Below, piece after piece: positions 1 to 6,448 of a stretch of DNA of 6,637 nt; position 1 is the first letter of the stretch; every line of letters begins with the position of its first letter. The stretch covers positions 1 to 6,637 of the forward strand of contig CAJBVG010000180.1 of the NCBI GenBank assembly GCA_903958995.1, written 5' to 3'. The translations under genes and the position numbers were made by a program. This DNA comes from an uncultured bacterium. GTDB lineage: Bacteria; Bacteroidota; Bacteroidia; Sphingobacteriales; Sphingobacteriaceae. The notes beneath the pieces are model-generated. The model saw nothing but the letters and a program-made list of their open reading frames with translations, had not been told where the DNA came from and did no database searches.

Positions 1-1690
1 AAGTAGTGGGAAAAGAAAACCATGCATTTTTCCAAATGCTATCTTTTAAAGGAGATTCAGATAAAGAGTTAAATGTATTCAGAACAAAAGGATTATAGCC
101 ATCAATTGCGATTTCTCCGAAATAACAATTCATATTCCAATTTAGAGGCCAACGATATTCATATTGTTGATCAATACTGCTTATTAGTGCTTGTTGCTTG
201 GGTGTATGGAATTTTTTTGGCGCATTAATGAGTAATGAATCTATTGCAGATGTTTTGGTATCTAACACCATTGTGGCCATAGCATTTATTCTAACGTTAA
301 TAAATAAATCTAACATGCAAACAATGATGATTAAATAGCGCGGCATTTTTTTTATCATTATTAATGCGATTAAAATTAATAAGATACAACTTATTGCAAA
401 TTGAAATAACAAGTGTTGAGTAAACGTGGTGCTCTCGAACTGTTTTGCAAGTGCGCTTAACGAATTGAGTTGAAATGGATGCCAAGAATTAATATTAAGA
501 ATTATGTATGTGCCAAATAAAATAACTAGAGTAATGATTATCCATAAACTTTTTTTAGCAACAACTTCAATTCGTCCATAAATACTACCAACATAGAGTA
601 ATAGATAGCCAATAGCAAATAATCTAAAAAGTGCAGGGAATCTGAACAAATTAAATCCCGGGATATAATCAAATAAAAATTTACGTATTGGAGTTTGGTC
701 CCCAAATCCGATTAGAATAAATACTAATGCCCAGATTAACCAATTTCTTTCCTTCTTTAATTTCTTAACAAATAACAAGGAAGTGATTAGTAAAATGAAT
801 GGCACTATGCCTATGTAGGCATTAGACATTGAAATGTCAGTGTTAAATAAACTCGGGTTCTTAAACGACGCAAATGGTGCAACAAATGACAATAAACTTT
901 GCCAGGTGAAAGGGTGTTGTAATGCTTTTACTAAAGTTAATCCAGCACCTCTACTAAAATAAGCTTTGCTAGAAATTAAGGAGTAAATTATAGGACTTAA
1001 AATGATAACACACAAAATTAGAAGTAGAATTCCGTTTAGAATAAATTTGCCTTTTTCTTTACTTTTAAAAAAGAGTGTTAGTTGATCTATGCAGATTAAG
1101 TATGCAGAAACAATTATAAATGCAGGATAAGAGCTTGATGCAAATAAATAGAGAATGATAAGAAACCAAATTAAGTGATAATTACTTTTCTCTTCTCTGA
1201 TATAATTGTAATGATAAAACAACCAAGGTATCCAAGCTGCCGCAGCAATCCAAGTTAAGTGTTGTGCATTCCCAATTATAAATCCAGAACACATATAAGC
1301 GATAGAAACAAGTAAGGAAGCTTGTTTGCTATTTCCTAGCTTAACATTCAACTTATAAAATCCAATTCCTGCAATAATTAGTAAGGCGAGAATTTCCAAT
1401 TCAATAATTCTCATGCTGTACCCAAATAAATAGCCTACAATCCAAATGGGATAATACCAGAATCCACTTTGAGGGTCAGCGAAAGTTGGGTAGCCGCCTA
1501 ATTGGAATGAATTCCAAAATGGAATTTCTCCATTCTGTAAACTCTTTCCTAAAAAATATCTCCATGGCAAGTACTGTTCTGCTAGATCCCATTTCATGCT
1601 GAATGGTTGTAGCCATAAAAACTGATAGCAGATGAGTGCAAATACAATGATTATAAAATAATTCAGATTAAGCTTGATGTGTTTATTCAT
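1..1690 (-). CDS. YfhO-family multi-pass membrane protein (C-terminus cut by window edge)
   Basis: The reading frame is open from the ATG at 1690 to the left edge, giving 563 residues without a stop; the C-terminus is missing. It is a hydrophobic protein with about ten or more membrane segments (for example residues 10-27, 99-114, 171-185, 217-236, 295-308, 381-399, 428-446). Family marks are an N-terminal extracytoplasmic loop (35-80) with Asp35, 'PFWNSFQLGGYPTFADPQSG' (57-76) and 'YYP'; 'HLTWIAAAAWIPW' (144-156); and 'PGFNLFRFPALFR' (344-356). A soluble segment with 'DGYNPF' (530-535) follows the last visible membrane span (about 450-467). These match bacterial YfhO-like proteins, which have a GT-C glycosyltransferase-like fold and are implicated in glycosylating envelope polymers from lipid-linked sugars; the substrate here is unknown. 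The start overlaps the AsmA-like stop by 8 bp, pointing to translational coupling. Family assignment is strong; the biochemical role is inferred. Confidence 0.88.
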   Translation of the reverse strand, partial: MNKHIKLNLNYFIIIVFALICYQFLWLQPFSMKWDLAEQYLPWRYFLGKSLQNGEIPFWNSFQLGGYPTFADPQSGFWYYPIWIVGYLFGYSMRIIELEILALLIIAGIGFYKLNVKLGNSKQASLLVSIAYMCSGFIIGNAQHLTWIAAAAWIPWLFYHYNYIREEKSNYHLIWFLIILYLFASSSYPAFIIVSAYLICIDQLTLFFKSKEKGKFILNGILLLILCVIILSPIIYSLISSKAYFSRGAGLTLVKALQHPFTWQSLLSFVAPFASFKNPSLFNTDISMSNAYIGIVPFILLITSLLFVKKLKKERNWLIWALVFILIGFGDQTPIRKFLFDYIPGFNLFRFPALFRLFAIGYLLLYVGSIYGRIEVVAKKSLWIIITLVILFGTYIILNINSWHPFQLNSLSALAKQFESTTFTQHLLFQFAISCILLILIALIMIKKMPRYLIIIVCMLDLFINVRINAMATMVLDTKTSAIDSLLINAPKKFHTPKQQALISSIDQQYEYRWPLNWNMNCYFGEIAIDGYNPFVLNTFNSLSESPLKDSIWKNAWFSFPTT

Positions 1691-4334
1691 CTACTTCGGG
1701 TTTTTCCTTTAATTTATCTTTTAACTTCTGTAAACCAGTTTTTGATTTTTTGTTTACACTATCCGTTTTACTAGTTGAAGGTACTGTTTTATTTATATTA
1801 TTTTGTTGAGGAATATCTTTTTCCCAATCACTTGCCCCCTCGTTTATACTTTCTTTAAAATCCTTTTCCTTTTTAAATAGAGAGTTGAACTCATCTCTAA
1901 GAACTTTTTTCATTTCGGCGCGTTCGTTTTTAAAATCGTCGGCTATTTTTTTTCTTATCTCTTTTTTATCGAGAGAGAATTTAGGGTTTTCGGCATCACC
2001 ATACATTCTTATAAGAAGTTTGGTATTCCCAGTTCCGTCGGGCTCAATCTCTCCAAAACGTTCATCTCCCAATGTTTTTGATTTCTTTTTGATGAAATCT
2101 GAAAGTAGTAATTGCAAATGGTAATCGATTTTATTTTCGAAACTATGAGTGCCAGATAATTGAAGACTCAAAGCATTCGATTTGATTTCCATACTTGGAA
2201 TAAATATGTTCTTATTCTTTATTTCGATTGTATTTTCAAGATTTGAAAATTTCAAGTTCTTCAAATCGTTTACATCAATATATTTCCCAAGTGCAAGCAT
2301 TGGGTCAAAATTCAATAGTTCGCCATTTTCAATTAGCACATTTCCTTTTGCATAAAACGCATCGTGAATAGAACTTAAATTCTCATCCCAAAGGATATTA
2401 ATTTTCATCGAAGTGCTTAAATTCCCTCGAATATTTTTATCGGTAATAATGTCTACACCAAAATTATTAAACTCTCGAAATAGATTGCTTACATCCACTT
2501 TGTTTAAAATAAGATCAATGTCCATTGGCATTCGCTTAGGTTGTTTAGCGTTGAAATTAATTTTAGCAAACACTAATCCTTTTTGTGAGCGACACGCTAA
2601 ATAATTAGTGGAAATAATTTGATTTTCAATAGACATTTCACCTTGCACATCAAATGCTTGAAAAGGCAAGAATTGAATTTCTTTTACATTAAGCTTTAAA
2701 TTGACATTCAACCTAGGGTTTATTTTCAGTCGATAAGGTTCGGATTCAGTACTGTTCTCACCTGATGAAAGCAATTCTTTTAAATTTAACTTATTAGAAG
2801 TTAAAGCAGCATCAATACTTAGGTCTTCATTTTCACTTAATAAAAATGAAAAAAGGTTTCTAAAAAATCCTTGAAGAATAATATCAGAAGTTCCAATCTT
2901 TAAGCTCATCGAGTTTATTCTCAAATCAGCTTTTTGAAAACTATAGTCACCATTTATGTTTTCTAATGCCAATGCATATTTTCCTGCTAATAAACTAGCG
3001 TTAGTAATTTTTACATTGCCCTCACTTTCGATGTGTTTGATGTTATTGTTTTTTTCTAAATCAGAGACATGAGTTTTTAATTTTAGTTTTAAAGCTAGAT
3101 CTCCTTTTTTAAAATCCACATCTTTTATTGGAAATATTTTTTGAATATCAGTAAGCGATTGTTGTGTTTCTATATATAAATCAATATATGGATCGTTGAG
3201 TTCGGTAATATTGATATGTCCCTGAATGGGTTTATCTTGAAATGTCGCAGTAAAAGAATTTATATCTATTCGGTCATCAAGCATTGAAACGGTTGCATTA
3301 TTATCAAATGATAATTTAAAATTCAATCTATTTATTTTCTGATTTTTAATGCTTGAATTATTAATTTCAACATCTGCATTTTCAAAACCAGCTAACAATA
3401 GTATTCTTGGTGTTTTATTCGAATCAAGACTACCTTTAATACTAGTTTGTAGAAACATAGTTCCGGTACTCTTATACTCCTTAACTTTGTTGCTGTATTG
3501 ATTTGGAAGAATACTTAAGAATGACTGTATATCTAACTCTTTGCCTTGAGCAGTTAGGTTTATAGATTTATTAGTTTCGGAGTAATTAATATCTCCATCG
3601 AGTAAAACATTCAATTTCTCTATCTGAATTGCTGCAGAATTAAATTGATAGTGATCTTTTGAAAAATCAACGGCAACTCTGGTATTTAGTTTAATCTCTT
3701 TGTTTTTGATGTAGCTAACCTGATTATGATTCAAGGTATTAACATGCATTTGCGAGATAAGGGTTAATTCAAATTCATTGGCACTAAAGTCACCTTTCGC
3801 TTTTAAACTAGCAATATCGCTTCTGTAAATAAATTTTGAAGCTAAGTCAATGTGCAATACAGAAGAGTTCAAAATGATTATTTCTTCAATACTCAATTTA
3901 AATTTAGAACCCTGTGTCGATGTGTTGGTGTCTGATTTAACAATTTCGAAATTGCTGTTACCTAACTTATCAATTTTAGAATTCCATGAAGCATGGTTGA
4001 TGTAGAGTTTCTTGACATCATATTTGCCTTGGTAGATATCCCATATATTAAAAAAGAGTGAAATCTCAGAAGCTTGTAAGAGAATTCCTTTATGATTATT
4101 GTTTGATTCGTAGATGGTTACATCTGGGAATCGTAACGATATATAGGGAAAGTGCTTAAAATAAGAGAGTTCTATCTTTCCAACTTTAATTGGAGAGTTG
4201 AGCTGTTGGTTTAATTTATCTAAAGCAGCAGATTTTATTTCCTTCTCGTACAAGAATATTAGTATAACTCCTTGTATAGCAAGTACAAGTAGAATTCCGA
4301 ACACCCAAAGCAAGATTTTCCTTATTTTCTTCAT
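1683..4334 (-). CDS. AsmA-like family protein (inner-membrane anchored, periplasmic)
   Basis: This is an 883-residue protein. It has a short basic N-terminus (MKKIRK), one membrane segment at about 7-29, then a long periplasmic region rich in alternating beta-strand patterns. An AsmA-type N-terminal block follows the anchor ('LNSPIKVGKIELSYFKHFP' just after the membrane segment). The AsmA-like C-terminal domain is at about 659-748, with 'GNVLIENGELLNFDPM' and 'GTHSFENKIDYHLQLLLSDF'. The tail (about 789-883) is very charged and Lys/Glu-rich: a probable helix or coiled coil at 789-830, then a Ser/Thr/Lys linker ending 'KEKPEVDE'. AsmA relatives (AsmA, TamB, YhdP) are bridge-like proteins thought to carry phospholipid between the two envelope membranes; that role is inferred from the family. 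The length is normal for Bacteroidota AsmA-like proteins. The start at 4334 is directly before the anchor; no Shine-Dalgarno is seen, as is usual in this phylum. The stop overlaps the YfhO-like gene start. Confidence 0.9.
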   Translation of the reverse strand: MKKIRKILLWVFGILLVLAIQGVILIFLYEKEIKSAALDKLNQQLNSPIKVGKIELSYFKHFPYISLRFPDVTIYESNNNHKGILLQASEISLFFNIWDIYQGKYDVKKLYINHASWNSKIDKLGNSNFEIVKSDTNTSTQGSKFKLSIEEIIILNSSVLHIDLASKFIYRSDIASLKAKGDFSANEFELTLISQMHVNTLNHNQVSYIKNKEIKLNTRVAVDFSKDHYQFNSAAIQIEKLNVLLDGDINYSETNKSINLTAQGKELDIQSFLSILPNQYSNKVKEYKSTGTMFLQTSIKGSLDSNKTPRILLLAGFENADVEINNSSIKNQKINRLNFKLSFDNNATVSMLDDRIDINSFTATFQDKPIQGHINITELNDPYIDLYIETQQSLTDIQKIFPIKDVDFKKGDLALKLKLKTHVSDLEKNNNIKHIESEGNVKITNASLLAGKYALALENINGDYSFQKADLRINSMSLKIGTSDIILQGFFRNLFSFLLSENEDLSIDAALTSNKLNLKELLSSGENSTESEPYRLKINPRLNVNLKLNVKEIQFLPFQAFDVQGEMSIENQIISTNYLACRSQKGLVFAKINFNAKQPKRMPMDIDLILNKVDVSNLFREFNNFGVDIITDKNIRGNLSTSMKINILWDENLSSIHDAFYAKGNVLIENGELLNFDPMLALGKYIDVNDLKNLKFSNLENTIEIKNKNIFIPSMEIKSNALSLQLSGTHSFENKIDYHLQLLLSDFIKKKSKTLGDERFGEIEPDGTGNTKLLIRMYGDAENPKFSLDKKEIRKKIADDFKNERAEMKKVLRDEFNSLFKKEKDFKESINEGASDWEKDIPQQNNINKTVPSTSKTDSVNKKSKTGLQKLKDKLKEKPEVDE

Positions 4335-4362
4335 TTATGGAATAAACGTTAAAAATACACTT

Positions 4363-4370
4363 CAAACATA
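4363..4370 (-). promoter_or_regulatory. Candidate -7 box for the AsmA-like gene
   Basis: Read on the minus strand this is TATGTTTG, an exact match to the Bacteroidota -7 consensus TAnnTTTG, lying 28 bp upstream of the AsmA-like ATG. No clear TTG -33 element is seen at the right distance (the region is simply AT-rich), so this is a weak to moderate candidate. It would drive the AsmA-YfhO pair divergently from the tRNA promoter. Confidence 0.4.
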
Positions 4371-4397
4371 ATTAATGCATATTATTTGAAATTATTT

Positions 4398-4427
4398 TTT
4401 GGAATAAATAAAAGTATTCTATATTTG
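4398..4427 (+). promoter_or_regulatory. Bacteroidota-type promoter for the tRNA transcript
   Basis: TTTG at 4398-4401 and TATATTTG at 4420-4427 are separated by 18 bp. They fit the Bacteroidota primary sigma factor consensus (TTTG or TTG, then about 17-23 bp, then TAnnTTTG). Transcription would begin around 4432-4436, immediately before the truncated tRNA-like copy. The transcript would therefore contain that copy, the intact tRNA-Val and the terminator at 4587-4613. Confidence 0.65.
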
Positions 4428-4434
4428 CAGTCCC

Positions 4435-4533
4435 AAAAGGAGGCTTAGCTCAGCTGGTTCAGACATCCCGATTACATCGGGAGTGGTCACTGGACAAAAG
4501 AAGTAAAAGGAGGCTTAGCTCAGCTGGTTCAGA
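4435..4533 (+). repeat. Tandem direct repeat, 70-bp period, of the tRNA-Val 5' half
   Basis: A 29-bp perfect direct repeat (AAAAGG through TTCAGA) lies at 4435-4463 and again at 4505-4533. The same 70-bp offset returns downstream at 'GGTCACTGG' (4485-4493 and 4555-4563). The segment between, which holds the anticodon arm, has diverged but kept its length. The arrangement suggests an old tandem duplication of the tRNA gene. Confidence 0.85.
4439..4499 (+). pseudogene. Truncated tRNA-Val-like copy lacking the T-loop and 3' acceptor strand
   Basis: The copy begins with the same 25 bases as the intact tRNA-Val 70 bp downstream: 5' acceptor strand, D-stem and D-loop. One G is missing from the 3' D-stem (GAC instead of GAGC), which breaks that stem. 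The anticodon arm is TCCCG-ATTACAT-CGGGA, still with TAC in the anticodon position, but the whole arm can close as a 7-bp perfect hairpin with only TAC in the loop (4466-4482). The variable region is one base longer (GTGGTC), then ACTGG runs directly into ACAAAA. In the intact gene these two words are separated by 19 nt (4564-4582), so the T-loop, 3' T-stem and 3' acceptor strand appear cleanly deleted. It cannot fold as a normal tRNA. It is most likely a decayed duplicate; a function as a leader RNA is possible but unproven. Confidence 0.75.
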
Positions 4534-4583
4534 GCATCTGCCTTACAAGCAGAGGGTCACTGGTTCGAATCCAGTAGCCTCCA
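4509..4583 (+). tRNA. tRNA-Val (anticodon TAC)
   Basis: A complete cloverleaf can be drawn. The acceptor stem is GGAGGCT (4509-4515) with AGCCTCC (4576-4582), all seven pairs Watson-Crick. The D-stem is GCTC/GAGC with GG in the loop. The anticodon stem is TCTGC/GCAGA with loop CTTACAA, placing TAC at 4544-4546. The variable loop is GGGTC. The T-stem is ACTGG/CCAGT with TTCGAAT loop. The discriminator base is A4583. The 3' CCA is not encoded (CAA follows), so it must be added after transcription. UAC reads valine codons GUA and GUG. It lies between a truncated copy of itself and a hairpin terminator, on the strand opposite to all protein genes of the window. Confidence 0.97.
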
Positions 4584-4586
4584 CAA

Positions 4587-4613
4587 AACCTCGACAGACG
4601 TCGGGGTTTTTTT
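4587..4613 (+). terminator. Rho-independent terminator after tRNA-Val, probably bidirectional
   Basis: The stem AACCTCGAC (4587-4595) pairs with GTCGGGGTT (4600-4608) around the loop AGAC, with one G-T wobble, and runs into seven T's at 4607-4613. It starts 4 nt after the tRNA end. On the minus strand the same hairpin lies just after the stop of the MbnP-family gene at 4618 and is followed by TTTT, so it probably ends that operon as well and separates the converging transcripts. Confidence 0.85.
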
Positions 4614-4617
4614 ATGC

Positions 4618-5424
4618 CTACTCATCATGTACATGGGCTAGTGTGAACATATCCATATGGTTTCTAGATACATTGAGTGAGTAAGGGGTAAAACCTATCG
4701 TATCGTTTTGGGTGAAATCTATATTGGTAGTTCCCGAAAATACCTTACCTGCATCTACATATATATGTACTTCGGGCCAAAGATATCCTTTCGATTGTCT
4801 AACAGAAGCAACATAATCGCGAAAATCAACTTCAGCAGTTCTTAAATTATTTAACGTTGGTCCATATCCGCCAATCTGAAATTGATAGGGATGCATAGTT
4901 GAGTTACTCGATAACAAATCTCTATATGTACCCTCTATATTCATAAACATGTAACCCTTTGATGGGTCCCAATACATATTAGCTGCTGCACCGTTTGGAT
5001 TAAGTACATCTACTCGTGTGTTTAATGGACTTACACTTGTACTGCTATCAATTCCTATGGTGAAGCGTACTTTAATGTAATCGCCTTCTGGTACTCGGAG
5101 TTTTAAAATCTTAGAGCTGCCGACATTTTCATGCACTAAAAAATAGCTACTATCACGTGATATGGCATATGTTGAACTGTCTTGTTTAACGAAAACGATA
5201 TTGCTAACGAAATAGCTAAACTTAGAAATACTATACTTTTGGTTTAAGGGCGTTGTGTAAAATGGAGAATCTGGAACTAGGTTTAGTTCACCAACCTGAC
5301 TATCGAATTTAATTGTAATGTACCCGATTTTATTTTCTTCATAAGCAGGTACTGTTTTCTCTTCTTTTTTACATGAAAAAAGAAGCACTCCTAAGAGCGC
5401 AATGAATGTTATGTATTTATTCAT
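4618..5424 (-). CDS. MbnP-family lipoprotein
   Basis: The protein has 268 residues starting at the ATG at 5424. This start is preferred over the ATG at 5487, because only the internal one puts a signal peptide at the N-terminus (MNKYITFIALLGVLLFSC, lipobox LFSC, lipidated Cys18) and it avoids overlap with the upstream gene. The acidic/basic 'KKEEK' after the Cys resembles the Bacteroidota signal for lipoprotein surface export, so it may face outward. MbnP-like marks are 'ITIKFDSQVG' (36-45), 'YSISKFSYFVSNI' (64-76), 'VPEGDYIKVRFTIGIDSS' (111-128), 'MYWDPSKGYMFMNIEG' (150-165), 'FQIGGYG' (182-188) and a His-containing end 'HVHDE'. Candidate metal ligands are His178, His220, His256, His264 and His266, and Trp152 lies in the family's conserved W/GY region. 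MbnP itself binds copper in methanobactin operons, where a Trp is oxidised to kynurenine by the dihaem enzyme MbnH; whether this member does so is unknown. It lies 32 bp downstream of the barrel gene. Confidence 0.85.
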   Translation of the reverse strand: MNKYITFIALLGVLLFSCKKEEKTVPAYEENKIGYITIKFDSQVGELNLVPDSPFYTTPLNQKYSISKFSYFVSNIVFVKQDSSTYAISRDSSYFLVHENVGSSKILKLRVPEGDYIKVRFTIGIDSSTSVSPLNTRVDVLNPNGAAANMYWDPSKGYMFMNIEGTYRDLLSSNSTMHPYQFQIGGYGPTLNNLRTAEVDFRDYVASVRQSKGYLWPEVHIYVDAGKVFSGTTNIDFTQNDTIGFTPYSLNVSRNHMDMFTLAHVHDE

Positions 5425-5456
5425 TGCGTTAAAACGAGTACTTCTTTGATTTAGTA

Positions 5457-6410
5457 TTAAAATGCAACTCCCATGCCCAACAACCATCGGTAATCGTTCT
5501 TCATGCTTACATCACGAAGATTCTCAATGATAGGTTTTTGATAAGAGATGTTCCAATTCAACTTTTTGTAATAAATATCTATACCAGGAATTAGATAAAC
5601 TGCTTTACCATTCGTTGTGCTTTGGTTTGCTCCATGATCTTTATCCTGATTAGCATATTCAATAGAGGTGCCAATAGAGGGCATCACTGAAATATCTTTT
5701 TTCTCTATGCTATAATAAATAGTTGTGGTAGAAGAAAACCGATTGGCAAATTGATAGGATTGTTTATTAACACCATTTATTTTGAATAGTACTTCTTGGT
5801 TTACACCCCACTGTTTATACTTCAATAGATATCCAAAGTTACTAAGGAAATCCCAACTACCTGTTCCAGTTTGTATATGTGGATCTAGATTTCCTTCATT
5901 TGACAAGCTAGAGGATAAACCAGTTGGCGCTTTAATGCCAGCACCAATTACTATACGATGTATGTATGAATGTTTTTCTGCATCCGAACGGTATAATTGA
6001 TAGCGAACAATTCCTTGAATATCTCCAAGATGATTATAACTATCTAATACCAATCCTTTGTTTTCAATACTATTCATGCTGTATGGAAATAGAAACATCA
6101 ATTGTATTTTTCTACCAATTCTCCATTGACTCCATACCTCCATGGTTTGAAAGGTTCTCCATTCTGTTCCGGTAATCGAACTATGGCTAGTACCGCTATG
6201 CACATGTGCTTTAGTGGATTCGTAAATGCTGAATCGATAACGTAAGCTAATGCTATTTTTAGTTTGGTTCGGATGTAAACCTAAATATAGATTACACATG
6301 TCACATCCAGCAAATGCGATATTAACCGCAAAGATCATAGTCAACATTAACAATGCACGTTTAAAATATTTCTGAAATACTTTTAACGTATTTTCTGCTG
6401 TAAGTTCCAT
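5457..6410 (-). CDS. Outer-membrane beta-barrel protein with N-terminal CxxC, MbnP-associated
   Basis: This is a 317-residue protein. The signal peptide is at about 17-34 (hydrophobic core 'ALLMLTMIFAVNIAFA'), preceded by an unusually long polar start; a later Met at residue 22 or 25 would give a short signal but fewer basic residues. Cleavage after AFA leaves 'GCDMCN', with Cys36 and Cys39. 'AHVHSGTSHSS' (68-78) adds His69, His71 and His76. The rest alternates polar and hydrophobic residues in strand-length units with turns. It includes 'GAGIKAPTG' (156-164) and 'DPHIQTGTGSWDF' (176-188), as in transporter-type barrels related to the phenol-degradation MetA family, and ends in Phe (GMGVAF), as outer-membrane barrels do. 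No enzyme motif is visible. Similar Bacteroidota barrels beginning with CDxC are often found near metal-related envelope genes, so a role in passing or sensing a metal ion or small ligand is a guess. It sits between two MbnP paralogues in one transcript direction. Confidence 0.75.
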   Translation of the reverse strand: MELTAENTLKVFQKYFKRALLMLTMIFAVNIAFAGCDMCNLYLGLHPNQTKNSISLRYRFSIYESTKAHVHSGTSHSSITGTEWRTFQTMEVWSQWRIGRKIQLMFLFPYSMNSIENKGLVLDSYNHLGDIQGIVRYQLYRSDAEKHSYIHRIVIGAGIKAPTGLSSSLSNEGNLDPHIQTGTGSWDFLSNFGYLLKYKQWGVNQEVLFKINGVNKQSYQFANRFSSTTTIYYSIEKKDISVMPSIGTSIEYANQDKDHGANQSTTNGKAVYLIPGIDIYYKKLNWNISYQKPIIENLRDVSMKNDYRWLLGMGVAF

Positions 6411-6419
6411 AGAAAATTT

Positions 6420-6435
6420 GCTCCCCGAAGGGAGC
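6420..6435 (-). promoter_or_regulatory. Intercistronic C(UUCG)G hairpin before the barrel gene
   Basis: On the minus strand this reads GCTCCC-TTCG-GGGAGC: a perfect 6-bp stem closed by the very stable C(UUCG)G tetraloop. It is followed by AAATTTTC, and its 3' foot is 9 nt before the barrel ATG at 6410. It fills the 38-bp gap after the upstream MbnP-family stop. It could be a leaky terminator that lowers expression of the downstream genes, an mRNA-end stabiliser, or a block to translation initiation. The T tract is short (four), so complete termination is doubtful. Confidence 0.7.
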
Positions 6436-6448
6436 TATTAATCTTTAC

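Noticed and set aside
297..485. A 62-residue minus-strand frame within the YfhO-like gene
   Set aside because: It lies in another frame of a continuous 563-codon coding region that carries the family motifs.
1885..2604. Plus-strand open frames inside the AsmA-like gene (1885-2124 and 2413-2604)
   Set aside because: They are antisense to a well-supported gene and show no recognisable domain or promoter.
4466..4482. Intrinsic terminator formed by the TCCCGAT/ATCGGGA hairpin
   Set aside because: It is followed by GTGGTCACTGG with no T tract, so termination is not expected; the tRNA downstream must also be transcribed through it.
4435..4583. CRISPR array or integration attachment site suggested by the spaced direct repeats
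   Set aside because: There are only two units, both explained by tRNA-Val duplication, and no integrase gene or further repeats are visible.
5425..5487. Longer form of the MbnP-family lipoprotein starting at the ATG at 5487
   Set aside because: It would overlap the barrel gene by 31 bp and place 21 polar residues before the lipoprotein signal peptide; the start at 5424 gives a normal lipobox protein.
5782..6175. Plus-strand open frames opposite the barrel gene (5782-6000 and 5966-6175)
   Set aside because: They are antisense to the barrel gene, overlap each other, and show no family features.
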